Shown here in pieces: positions 36,607 to 49,045 of a stretch of 64,000 bases of DNA. Origin of the DNA: Agelaius tricolor (Eukaryota > Chordata > Aves > Passeriformes > Icteridae); the NCBI GenBank assembly GCA_023055355.1, contig JALJCS010000035.1, positions 5,835,501 to 5,899,500 on the forward strand. Reading direction: 5' to 3'. Within the stretch, counting starts at the first letter, position 1; each line of letters begins with the position of its first letter. Under the pieces are notes generated by a model. It did no database searches. It had not been told where the DNA came from and saw only the letters and a program-made list of their open reading frames with translations. The translations under genes were made by a program, and so were the position numbers.

Positions 36607-39600
36607 TATAAATCCAGTGTTAATGGAGAAGTCAGATGGGAACACTGTTAGGGTTCCTATAGCAACCCAGGGTAACACTGTCAAAAGCACCTGGATGACT
36701 TGGGAGTCAAGCGCTCTTAAAAGTGTTACTGGCTACAACAGCTGTGGTATTTTTCCGTTTCAGAGGAGATTGTAACTTACATTAACTGAATATATAGTGC
36801 ATGGAAAAAACCTGCTGATTACAACTGATGTAAAGTTTATTCTCTCTTTCCTCCCCTCCTTCCTTCCTTGTCCTCCCTGCTTCCAAATGGGTGAGTACCA
36901 GATTTTCAGCATCCCTCTGACACCCTGGGCTCCCCCAGCACGGTACCTCACACCCCAGCTGGCTGGGTGCTGTCATCTGGCAGCAAATGGCACTGCCCAC
37001 TGGCTTTCTAGTGGGTTGTGCCAGGGTTCGGGAGTAACTAGCCAGGAGAAATGCCTTTGAAGTCAAATTGGAATTTTGCACTTCATCTGAGTGGAGGGGT
37101 TTTGTTTTCTCTCCTCTCTTGGTTTTAAAAGCCTGAAGTGTTTCTGGAAATCCAGCTGAAAATTGCTGGTTTGGCAGATGTCCGCCTACTTTCTTCTGGG
37201 GTTTTTTGCCATCTTTTTTTTTTAACTTGGCATCTCTGCTGTGGGGATTGATTTGACACCCGTCCTCAGAAGTGCTCAGAGTGAGTTGGTTTGTGTCTGC
37301 TGGGAGAGCATCCTCGGAGACCAGGGCTGGTGCTGAGTGCCTGTGGGGACGCCCACATAGATGCCACAATGGCAGTTGTCCCTGAGGTGGCACAGGGCTA
37401 GGGTGACATTTTGGTGCCCACCAGCCCCTTGTGGCACAGACACAGGGTGCTTTCCTCCCATACTGTGTTACTTGTTGGTGTCTCTGTAAGCAGCCCCCAG
37501 GCAGAGCTGTGCTGTGAACCTCTGTCAGGATGAATTGGCTTCACCTCTCAGTAAAACAAAACAAAACAAAAAAGAATGAGAAGTTCTTTGTGATGAATAA
37601 CTTGTTGTGGCACCTCTGTCCTCCCAGTGCCTTTGCCTTGCTGCTGTCCCTGGGTGCTGGTGGCCATGTCCTATGCTTCCCCACACTCTGCCTGTCCATG
37701 GAGCCACCCCTGGGCTTTATGGCCTTAGCAGGGAATGGCTTCGCTTGAGTTCTACCGCATCTCCCCTTCTGGACCCCTTGGTACCCCTTGGCCAGACTCT
37801 CAGCTGGGGCACTCAGGGGTGCTGCTCCTCATTGGTGGCTACAGTGGTTAAACCCTCCCAGTAGTGCTTCCTGTCCTTTCCTGTCACCAGCGTTCTGATT
37901 TCTTGGCAAATGCTGTTTTGCTGCAAGGGTTGTTTTCTGGGGCAGTTACCGGGAGACAGGATGACAGGGCTGGTGGGTGCTGCCCAACCTACCCAGGCCC
38001 TCAGGAGGATGATGGAGTGGGATCTTTGTGCTCAGGGGTCCTGTGCCACTTCCCAGTGTCTGTTGTCCTGATCCCTCCCTTTGGTGGCAGATGCAGAGGC
38101 TTTCTCTAACAGTGCAGAGGCTCAGGGTGGCTGGAGGCAGCATCCTGTGCTCCCCCGCTCCTCTCCAGCTGCAGAGCTGTCAAAAAAGCTCTGCAAAAAC
38201 ACATCAGATAACTGATGTGCTGGTTTTTCCCCACAAACACTCGGGTTTGCCATCAGGCTGCTGCAGATGCACAGGGGGACTTCCTCCTGCCAGGGCTCTG
38301 GGCTCACCTGGGAGCCTCAGCAGCCAGGGATGGGGAGAAACAGGTTTTCCCCTTGGCATCTTTTTTATATAAACACCTGCTTTAACATTTAAAACTTACA
38401 CTGGGGGATGTGCAGGGCACCCCATTGCTCAGACCACCAAGGCAGATGGGAGGCCTGACACCCACAATGTCCCTTTGGGGGGTCTGGGACACATGGGGGT
38501 GATGGGGAGGCAGCATAAGCAGCCACCCTTACTGCGCTAATGAGGCTTTCCCTCTAATTAATATTCCCTGGAAAACTCAGCGCTGATTCTGGATCTCTCA
38601 GCTTTTATCTCCTGTGGCATTGAAGTGACATCAATGGGAAATGGGCTTTGAAAGCTGTTTGTTGTGGGGGATGTTGCATCTGTGGGAGAAGGGGAATGGA
38701 GAAGGGAGTCCTAATCCTGGATCCTGCTCCAGTGTCAATATCCCCCTCCAAAACATATGTGGGGGTGCAATTTGCAATGCCTTTGAGAAGGTAGATTGAG
38801 CAAAATAATGAGGTTTCCTAAGCTGAGCACACAGGTAATTCATACATGAGCACCCACGTCTGGCACAGCTGAGCACCCCATTGCCACACACCTGGATAGC
38901 CAAGTAGCACCTGAGCACTGATCTGCTTATGCCTGAGTGGACAATTAACTCCTGCCTGAGGGTTATTTTGGGCATGAAGAGGCAAGTTTTGGTAGCTGGG
39001 GGCTGCTGCAGGAGGAGGTTTGGAAGTGCTGCTCAGTGGTTGCTCTGAAAGTGATTAAAAGGCTTCATAATGCTCCAAAATATCAGGGGAACCTATGACA
39101 GGCAGGTGCAGGGGGGGCAGGAGATGTGGGGCTGGTATGAGGAGTCCCTCCAAAGCTAATCCTGTATTGTTGAGCCCAGTTACTCCAGTATTCACCCAGA
39201 GAGAATTTGCAGCCAGCAAGCTGCCATGGTGAATCCCTTGAGTTCCAGCCTCCTCTCCTGGGTAATTTGGGGTGCTTGCTGCAGTCCCCTTGCAGCAGGA
39301 TGTGGGTGGGGGTTGCACCAACCCTCCTCTGGCATCCCATGGAGCATCTGCAGGCAGTGGAGGGGGCTGGGGGACTCAGCAGCTCCTACTACCCTTCCCT
39401 GCCTCAGCATTTGCCTTGCACAGATGTTCACACTATCCAGCTCCAAGTAATTCCAATGTTCCTGACAAGTGAATTTGCAGCTGAGGCTGGCTGACGCTTG
39501 CTCAAAACATGCTTCTTTCTTTTTAAACTGACCTTCTGTGCAGATTGGTGCCATGGACCAAGTGGACATAGCCAGGCTGTGCTGTGAGGATTCTGTGGGG

Positions 39601-41029
39601 GTGTCCCCTGTGGCTCAGCTGCTGCTTTAGTTTCCCCTCCCACAAAAGCGTGTCCTGGCCATTTCTATCCAAACCCTACACCACCTCTTCATGGCCCTGG
39701 AGCATGTGCCCTGCCTGGACACTCCCAGATCCCCTGTGTGCTCCAGAGCTGTGCAGAGCAACTTGCAGCTCTCCCTAGCTTTTGCAGGTGCACTGGCCAA
39801 GGCATTTTGGGGACTGTCATCCCCATGTAATGCTCAGCTGCTCTGAACAGGCTCTGCACCCCCAGGCCAATGCTTAGAACCAGTTTACCACTCGGAAATC
39901 TCCCGTTCCTGCCTGGCAGCTGCAGCAATCCCACCCATTACTCAAGGGACTGCCGACCTTGGCTAGTGCTGGGAAGGCAGGGAGGAGTAGGGAGGGATGG
40001 CTGAAGGCTCTGTGGCATAGCAGGAGGACATCAGCACCAATTAAGGGTTATGCGATGGACACTTGGCCATTGCAGGCCAGGGCAGGGGTGCACATGGCCA
40101 TTAATCCTCCTTTATTATAGTTTTGGTATTTACTGACTGTGGTAACTGTTGCATTAAATCAAAATTAAATGTTTATTTTGATTTTACAAAAGGACTGAGG
40201 AGGATGTCCAGGGCGGAAGGTGTAGGTCTGTGGGTGCCTGGGTAGGGGAGGGGGTTTTGGGAGTGTACAAAGGAATCCGAACTGCAGTGGAGGGATGGCC
40301 TTGCCATCAGTGTGGGGACATCCCCAGGTGCTCTGCCAGGCTGTCAGTCCAGGTGAGGTGACAGTGGCATCTCCACTGCCTTTGGTGCTTTGTGAGCTGC
40401 TAAATTAGAGGCTAGAGATGCTGAGGGCTCCCAGGGAGCCTGGGCTGCTAATCAAAGGGGAACGGGCTCTGCTTTCCATCTGAGGTTTTATCCAAGACTC
40501 CAGGAGGGCTGAGGCTGCTCCTCTCCCCATGACCGGGTGGAATTAACTCCTTGTGGCCTGCAGCCTGGCAGGAGCAAGTAGCAATATTTTATGGTGTCAC
40601 CTGAGACTAAAACCCACAGGAATTCTGAGGACTCGGGAAATCCAGAGCTGGAAGGCAATGCCTGGGTTTTGGGGCCAAATGTCCTGCTGGAATAGCAGCT
40701 CCCAGCCATAGTTTCTGGCTGCAGCATGGATGTCCTGAGACAACTTCCCTGGTGTCTCTGGGCTGGCTTGTTTGGGGTGGAGGAGAAACCTGAATGTCTC
40801 TGTGTGACCCAGCACTCTCCTCCCTGTCCCTAACACCCATGAATCTGGGACAGGCAGAGCTGGGCTTGCTGCAATTATCCATGGATTAACGGCAGCTAAT
40901 TTAGTTTGAGTCACAGAAGCTAAACTGGATCGATATGGGGTGAAGAGTATAAAGGAGGAATCAATAGGTATGCAGAAATCGGGCCGCACATCCCTGTGGG
41001 ATGACGCTTTTGGGGCTGGGGCAGCGGTG

Positions 41030-41320
41030 CTGCCTGAGTGATGTGGTGGTGCTGGGAGGGGGCGCCGGGGACATGGGAACGGGTGGCAGACGGTGCCCGG
41101 GGCGATGCAGGCCAGCACGGCAGAACTGCGACTCAGCACAAGGCTTTCATCGGCTTTGTGCAGCTCAGCAGAGCGGAGGCCGCCGTGGCAGGCCGAGCTG
41201 CGGTTCTGCGGGCTCCGAGGCGCAGCTGTGAGGGGCCGGGGCCGGGGCCGAGGCCGGGGCCGGGGCCGGGGCGCCCCCACTCTCCTGGGGACGTCACGGC
41301 CGCCGAGAAACTGGTTGGAT
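41030..41320. promoter_or_regulatory. Isolated GC/CpG-rich island, possible distal promoter
   Basis: CpG-dense sequence in an otherwise CpG-poor spacer, about 13.5 kb upstream of the CACNA1G start codon. It contains a GGGGCC repeat and, just downstream, ACGTCA (41291-41296), a CRE-like half site. It could be an unannotated first exon, a noncoding-RNA promoter or a GC-rich enhancer. No coding frame here resembles a known protein. Confidence 0.35.
41232..41273 (+). repeat. GGGGCC hexanucleotide repeat, seven units
   Basis: Units: three GGGGCC, one GAGGCC, two GGGGCC, one GGGGCG. The minus-strand open frame through it reads as an Arg-Pro dipeptide run, a consequence of the repeat. Confidence 0.93.
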
Positions 41321-44300
41321 GTTCAACCGCGATTTGGATACGAGCTGGCTTGGGCCACGTGCAAGGTGTGCACCAACCAGGCATCCTCACAGCGGGATGG
41401 AAACTGGGGATGTCCCAGTGACCTCTGGGGTTTCTGTGCTCCCGTGGCCGCCAGTGAGGACTTGGTCTGTCTCCCTCGTGTTACCTTCTGGCCTGGCAGC
41501 AATCATGAGGCAGGGTCCTTTTTCATAGCTGACGGCTCATAAATATTTATATCAGCCTATTAAAAATGGCCACTTCATCCCAAATTAGTCACGGGGTCCT
41601 GGATAGAGGCAGGGTGCTGGGTGCAGTGGCACTGATGTCACCCCCATCTCTCTGGTCAGATGACAGTGGCATGGCCTCTCAGCTGAGATGGGATGGAGCA
41701 AGGGATCCCTGTCCCTCCAGGGCTGCATGAGCAGTTCTCAAGTCTTGCCTTTGGACTGGACCCTGCTCTCTCATGCAGCTCTCTCGTCCCTCCTGGGAGC
41801 CCCCTCAGGGTGCTAACAGCGCCCAGATTTCTACCGCTCTTGGCTCATCTTCCTCACCATCTTCTGCTTTAAAACATAATTTAGTGGCTGTAAATGAGGT
41901 CTCCATCAACTGCTGAGGGCTGTGGGAGCTGCTACCCCCACCACGTGCTGGGGATGTGCTGCCTCTGGGATGCAGCCAAAGCAGGTGTGTTTACCTCCCA
42001 GAAAAGAAAGGAAATCCATGTTTTGGTGAACAAATAGAAATTAAAAGGCAAAAAGATGGAGATAAAGTTATTTCCCATCTCCTAAGGGGTTGGCAGGGAT
42101 AATAAAGAGAAAAATCTAATTTAGAAAGACTCTACAAAGACAGAAGTGCTGGAGGCGTCGTAGCTGTAGTGTGAAGCTGCAGCCTGAGCATCAATGGAGC
42201 AAACCCATGGGGATGGGATGTGGCCTGGCAAGAGTAGGTGTCCCCATAGTGTTTGGAAACCCTTCAGCCCATGAGCAGGCTTGGCCAGGGGCTAAACTCT
42301 GGCTGGGGAAGGGTTCTTGCTTTGCTTTCTGTGGCCAGTTCTGGCGAGGACCTCAGGGAGGGCCCAGTCTGGGAGGAAGGATGAGGAGGAGGAGAACCCT
42401 GTGCTGGGAGCAGGCAGGCAGAGGCAGTGAGGCAGAGCAAAAGGAGACAAGAGGCAAAATTAGGAGACAATTAGGCTGGAAACACACCCCAGGGAGGGAA
42501 AGCACTGAGCATGGCTGGGTTAACCCAGGTCAGTGCAGGGCAGAGGTTCAGTGTCACCATCTCTGTGACTGCAGTGCTTTGGCAGGGCCCCCAGAGGGGA
42601 GTGGGGTGGAGGGGATTGCAAGGGCCTGTTGTCCTTTGAGGCTTGCAGATTGGAGAATCACAGGCAAAAAACCCCTCTAGGAAGGTGCTGTTCTCTCTCC
42701 ACCCCACCTCCCAATCCTCCTGTCTGCCATGCTGCTCTGGGCTCCCCCATCACATGCTAATGAAGGTCCTGGATACTGCCACTAATGAAGGGCCTTGCTT
42801 TGATCACCACCACAGATTCTTGCCCTGTTTCTGCATGAGATCCTTGTGGCAGTAATGAAGTCCCTAAATCCCTTCTATCTCCCAGGTCAGCCAAGGGGAA
42901 GGGCTGCAGTGCAGTGGGGGTCCTGCCGCCCCCCAAGAGGAGTGTAGCACCCAGGCTCCTCCTGAGCCCTATCTCCATGGCAACACCGTGGGATGCCTCT
43001 GCTGGATACACTTACATGGCCATCTAAGGGGAATCCCAGCAGCCTGGGAACTTCGGCAGGGTCAGGGAGAAAATGCCTGTCTGGGTTAAGAGCATGCCTG
43101 TCTGCCTGTGTGTTCTGTCCACCCACAGCAATATTCCTGTGGATATTGCTCAGAGGCTCTGCTTGATCCCAGCAGCAGCCACTTAAAACTCAGTCCATGC
43201 AACCTCTCCAGTGATGACGAGCATCTCCCAGAACAAACAATTGCAGAATTAACCCCAAAGGCCTTTCAGCCCCTAATTTTCCATCCCTGACCATGTCCTT
43301 AGCTTGTCCTTGATGAGCCAAGGGATAGAAAATCCCAGCATTTCCGTAACACAGCACCAGTGCAGCCTTTGGCCCTTGATACATATTTTTCCTTAACATC
43401 TGTCTTTCCTTTTTACTGTGGTTTTTATTACCAGGCACAGTCAGATTTAAGAAAACAGCTGAGGCATGGGGGGCTCAGGAGTTCTTATGATGCATTGGGA
43501 GGGGGAAGTCTGGAGCTGTTTCAGGTGAATGCATGAGCTGGTTAGCAGAGAAATGGGATCCATCCTGCTTCCCTGAGGGTCTCCCTCAGGACGTCTTAGG
43601 GCAAAAATCAGCCCTGCAGAGGAAACACATTGCTGTGTTGTTGTTTGCTGGCTGGGATGGAGGTGTCTTGAGGGGGCTGTCCTCCTCTCAAAGCTGTCCC
43701 CCTTGCTCCCCCAGGCTATGCACTGGGGAGCTCAGGCAGTTCCCCTTCATTTGTTGTCATTTATCTGTAATTTAGAGTGGGGTTTAGTTATATTCTAATT
43801 GAGTTTCATGTGTCACAGCATGTCTCAAACAGAAAATAAAATATTTAACAACCTCCACTGGTAATAAAGATTCACATTTGCCTCATTCTGGTTCACAGTA
43901 CATGAATATTCTGCACTCCACTCCGCAGGTATTAACTTCATTCAGATTTCTCCCTGGTTATGCAATATAACAGTAATGACAGATAGAAGCCAGAGCTTAA
44001 AAAAAATTATAATCAAAACCAACAACAACAAACCAGTTTGATGTTATTAACTCCCCTCTGTTGGTTAGGGGAGCATTAATATGTTCCCTTTCATTGCTGG
44101 CTCCTCTGTGCATGCAAATGCTCGGTGTCTGCTCACACTATTATGGGCAGGAACTAGGGCAGGAGAAGGGCAGGGGCAGCTCCAGGGCTGGGAGAGCTCT
44201 GGTCCTGGGGGCCAGGACCCAACTGGGATGAAATAAAGCCAGGATTGTGTCTCCACTGTGCTGCTGCTTGAGTGGAGATGTGGACTAAAGCATCACTGAT

Positions 44301-47070
44301 CCATGCTGGGGCCGGGTCAGGGCTGTCACAGCTGGACACTCAGGTGGTGAAATGGGTCAGGCCCGTGGTGGGGGGAAACCTTGGGTGATTTTTGGGTGGT
44401 AGCTGGTCCCCATGAGGGTGAGCTGTGTCTGTCCTAAACAAAGAAGACCTGGATACTGTGGGAAGGCAGATCTTAGGGAAGGTCTTGGGACTTGCTGAGG
44501 ATGACTGAGTGCTGCAGCCAGGTCTGGTGTGTGGGGGCTTGCCCAGGGCTGTGCTGGGGGAGATGAAGCCACTTGGGACACAGTTGTGTCCAGGCTTTCC
44601 ACTGCAACAGCTCTGCAGAGGCAGATGTTGATGTCCTGTGCTTTGCTGTGGGGCTGCTGGGAGGTTGGTGTGGGGCACCTGCTAGTCCCTTGCCCCATCC
44701 CTGGGTGGTGTGAAGACTTGGGCTGTTCCTTGGAGAGCTCCCATGGGAAAGGCTGGGGCTGTGATGCCTTGGAATCTCCAAACCCACTCGTTACCCCAAG
44801 AAAAGGGATGATGGAGGGATGTACTGGTCTGGTACCGGTGTGCAGAGCATGAGAAGGGGCATGGGGCTGTTGCTGGACTGCCCGGGTGGTGTGGAGCTCC
44901 TCAGCACCACATTCCTTTGTGCTCCCTGCACCCCATAGGGCAGCTGGATCGCCACCAGCTCTGCCCTTCTCCCACGCTGACAGCCCTGCCCCACCCATGA
45001 GAATCTCATTTTGTCCCTGTTGGCTCTGTCCGTGGGCACTCATGAACGGCTGGGCAGCCCCAAACCAAGCGCTCCCCCTCACAGGGTTAACCCCAGCGGC
45101 AAAGCTGCTGTGCTGCCCGTGGATTCGCTAAGGCAATGATGATTCATGCCAGGGAGAAGCCACACACAGGCAGTGTGATCCAGCTAAAACGTGTGGAACT
45201 GGCTAAAAGCACCCCGGGTGCCACCAGCGCCTCCCCACCGGCACTGGCGAGGAGCTGGCGCAGAGGAGGGACCACAGAGAGCTGCCGCACGTGGCTCAGT
45301 CCCGGGTCTTGCCGGGGTCACCCTGCTGCTCTGCCCCCTCTCACACCATATCCCTTGCTTCTTGCATGTCCCCATGCCTGGCATGGCTTTGGGGCATTGC
45401 CTCTGTTGCCTGAGCTCCCGTGCATCCTGAAGATGCTGTGAGATGCTGAAAATTCCAAGTGCTCTTTTAATTATGTGCCATGAAAAAAGCAGCCTTGATC
45501 TTGAAAGGAGGCTAATGATGGGACCAACAGGATATTTTCGGTAGCAGAAGCCCAGACTCCATCTCAATGTATCTTTAAAAAGGAAAAATTTCAGGTTTGC
45601 CTATGAAATAGTAACTAATAACCTATAAACAATGACATCACCATACACATCATTGCTGGGGAAGTGATTTAGAGATGCGTTGCCGATGTGAAGCGAGAGC
45701 ATCTGCTCTCTGCTGGAAGGTGGAGGAAGATCTCCTCACCAGCATTAAATTTAAATGAGCCAGTCCTCACTTCCATGCTTCTGCAGTGCTCAGCTCCTGC
45801 AAGAGGATGGCTGAGGAGCACAGGCTTCAGTGGGGGTTCAGCCAGTTCTCCATGCTTGGTTTTCTAAGAGTGTCAAAATCAGACTTCTCTATCCAGGAAG
45901 GTTCCCTGGGTCTGTATGGACCCATTGCACGGTGGGATTTGGTCTCCACTTGCCCCAGCACTTCATTCAGCATCTTGTCCCAGCAGAGCCACCCATGCCA
46001 CATCTCCCACGGGAGGGTGATGAGAAGGACCACAGGTGAGACAGAGAAGTCCAAGTGCTCTTGGTGATGTAGAAGTTGCTTTAGAGTGAAGTGAGACCAG
46101 GATGACCCCATCCCAGCATATTGCAGTACCCCCACACCCCAACCTGGGCACCTGTGTCTGCAGCCACTCAGGTGCACTGCCCCCCATCAGCCACCCCCAC
46201 TGCGAGCTGCTGGCAGGCTTTGTCATGTTCCACATTATTTTTAATTATATTTTATTTTAAAGGGCTATTAATTACAAAGATTTCCCAGCAGAGGCCTTAT
46301 ATGAAAAAAAAAAAAAAGCAGAAGGAAAGGAGTAAAAAACCCCTGCTTTTCACATCAAGAGTTCCTACAGGTGAACTGGAATATGAATGAAATTGACAGG
46401 GGTTAAGCAGTGAAGGAGCAAAGTTTGGGGTGTGGCACTCAGGGTGCCTCCAGTTCACAGCTAAGATCATTTGTAGGTACAGAACCCCCTCCCTGGAGGA
46501 AAGACCTGCCATCCCAGCCATCCCAGATGTTCCAGCCTGCAGCTGCCAGCTTGGGGCAGCACTCACTGGGATGAGATGTTCAGTAGGGTGGAGGGCAGTA
46601 GCTCTTGCTCACGACCCAGCACCCTGCTGGCCTGGCCCCAGGGTACCTGGCTCTCGACCTCCACAGGTGGCAGGTTAAAGCCCCACTATCCCTCTTGCCC
46701 TGAGCCCTCTCCTCCTGGCTCCCCTAGGGTCAGGTTTCTCTGTACCCCTGTCCTAGCTATTCTCTGCTGCTCAGAGAAAGAGAGGCATTTGTCCCATGTC
46801 AGTCAGTCACTGCTATCAGTGCCATGTGCTCATTTAATATTCATTTGTTTTAAAGACATTTGGGTCATTTTCTCCCCAGCTGGCGAGGGAAGCTACTGTT
46901 TTAGGGCTGGGGAAGAGGTGTGGGGGGTGTGGTGCTCACCTGACCTGCCATCTCGAGCTGGGAGTTAGGGGACAGAGTCGGCCTCTTTGGGGAGGGATGT
47001 GACCCCCTTCCCCACAGCAGCACAGCCCTAGCACAGGGATTTAATGATTTTAACCTACATGAGGTGGAGC

Positions 47071-47507
47071 TGATGCCTTGGAGTGGCTACCTAGAAGAGA
47101 GGCTAGACAAGATTAAGAGAGTAAGAGTAGGTATTTAATAAAGGCCTTCAACAGGTACACCTTGGGCAGTCAGAAACATCTGAGGCTACACCCAAGATGA
47201 ATGATGGTCACGAGTTTTTCAGGCAATTATAAATTCAGTCCATTTACATATCAGGGGTTAATCCTCCAATTACAGCTTCGGGTAATGAAGTCATATTCCC
47301 CCGGTTTGCTCTTCCCCCTGAACTCACTTTTGTTTATACTTTTCTGGGCCTGAGGCAGTAGGGTGTGCTTGAGTTTCAGGCCTAGAGGAATTGTTTTGTC
47401 TGACTAAAATGTGAAGACAATAACTAACACTCTATATGGAGTTTAGAACTATATGCTAAAGCAGTACAAGGTTTGAAAAATACAAAAGCTAAAATCCTAA
47501 GGCATCA
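47071..47507 (-). mobile_element. Solo LTR of an avian endogenous retrovirus
   Basis: A 437-bp segment bounded by an imperfect 11-bp terminal inverted repeat, TGATGCCTTGG at the left and CTAAGGCATCA at the right, so it starts TG and ends CA. Read on the minus strand it has a TATAA-like element, then an ATTAAA near the far end, the order expected for U3-R-U5. No retroviral genes, second LTR or primer-binding site adjoin it, so it is a solo LTR left by recombination. Flanking bases GAGC and GGGC may be a decayed target-site duplication. It recalls songbird ERVL-type LTRs; the family name was not verified. Confidence 0.7.
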
Positions 47508-47710
47508 GGGCTCAGCTGTTCTGTGGTGGGAGAGGTGGCAGGAAACAACCTTTACTAGGGAATATTTTGAGGGTTTTTTTTTAATATGGGCCAAGATCTG
47601 GTTTTTTTGTGACTGTCCACCAACTCTGAGCTACTAACCTCTCCCTACTCTCTCCCCCTCCCATGTCTGCCTTTTCTCAATTAGGAATTTGCTCAATTGC
47701 TCAGCAGGTG

Positions 47711-47800
47711 CCATCACAGCTCCACCTCCCACCTCTTCTTCACCGGACCCAGGGGCCATCACAGCTCCACCTCCCACCTCTTCTTCACCGGACCCAGGGG
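47711..47800. repeat. Perfect 45-bp tandem duplication
   Basis: Two identical 45-bp copies (47711-47755 and 47756-47800), starting CCATCACAGCTCCACC and ending GGACCCAGGGG, about 200 bases from the solo LTR. Identity implies a recent event or an assembly artefact. Confidence 0.95.
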
Positions 47801-48603
47801 CAGGAGGATGTTTGGTGTAGCTCTGGGGTGAAGATGTTCTTTGGCTGGAGCTCCTGAGCACTCAGGTAAGAGCTCAAGCAGAATTATTAAGCTGAGACCT
47901 CTTGCTCTTGTGCCAGTAGAGAGGGGTTGGTGATGCCCTTGGGTGCCTCTCGCTGCTATGGAATCTTTGATGGAGACAAGGGGCTTTTCTTGAGCTTGGA
48001 GCTGCTGTGAGGGCAGGGCAGTGACTTCTGGGTGTGCTGCTGTTGTTTAGAAGGTTTCTTTTCTTGCCAACCTGCACCTGCTGAATGAGATCTTAGTGTC
48101 CTGATCCCCGCTGAGCCCAAGGCTGAGCTCCACAGCTGGTTCCCTTGCCTGACTCTCAGGTGTTTGCCTGCCTCTGCCCTTCCCCTTGCCTGTTTCTCAG
48201 TTCTTTTCTCTTTTTGGCACCTTATACCCTTCCTTTCTGAGGCCATTCTTATCTCTGGGGATGCCTTCCTGAGCTCCCTGGGGTGCTGGAAGTGCTTTTA
48301 TCAGTGCTGGGGCCAAGGCAGGTGCTCTCTGCAGGCGCTCTGGCAGGTGCTTGCCGGCATCCCAGGGCTCAGCAGAGCTGGCAGCAGCAGAGCTTGGGGA
48401 TCCAGGAGGGCCTGGCATTAAGCATCTAGTTTCCCTCCTGTTCCCTTTCTCTTCCTGTCAGAAAGATTTAAAAATTCAATTAGAGGGGGAGTTGCTGATA
48501 GCAGCAGGGTTGGTGCACTGCTCATGCCCTGTGCTCCTGCTTAGTGGGGACTCAATGAAAGCCAAAGAACTTGGGAGAAAAAAGCAAGAAATGCAAATTT
48601 GAG

Positions 48604-49045
48604 GGGGTTGAGGGATGGTTTAGAGCACAAGTCTTATGAGGAGCAGCTGAGGGAGCTGGGGGTGTTTATGCTGGAGAAAAGGATGCTCAAGCAGGACTTT
48701 ATTGCTCTCTACAACTGGAAGGAGGTTGTAGCCATGTGGGGGGTTGGTCACTTCTCCTGGGTAACAGCAAGAGCGTAAGAGGAAATGGCCGCAGATTGTG
48801 TCAAGGGAGGTTTAGAGTGGATATTTTGAAAAGTCAATTCACTGAAAGAAAGGGTGGTCAGGCATTGGAACAGACTGCCCAGGAAACTGGTGGAATCATC
48901 ATCTCTGGAGGGATTTAAAAGGTGTGTGCATGTGACGCTTACAGATATTGTTTCATGGTGGGCTTGGCCGTGCTGAATTAATGATTGGACTTGCTGATCC
49001 TAGAGGGCTAGCTATTTTCCAGTCTAAAATGCTCTATAACTCTAT
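48604..49045 (+). mobile_element. CR1 LINE 3' fragment, plus strand
   Basis: Follows the CR1 3' region in sense: 'gaggagcagctgagggagctggggg', 'ctctctacaactggaaggaggttgtag', 'ggcattggaacagactgccca', 'ggagggatttaaaa' and a decayed tail ending CTCTATAACTCTATGG. 5'-truncated and clearly diverged. The left boundary is approximate. Confidence 0.9.

Noticed and set aside
40597..41421. Open frames across the GGGGCC island, one with an Arg-Pro run
   Set aside because: The dipeptide pattern is simply the repeat translated; there is no splice-consistent or conserved coding context.
47071..47507. Remains of retroviral gag, pol or env genes beside the LTR
   Set aside because: Neither flank has open frames or motifs of such genes; only the LTR is present.
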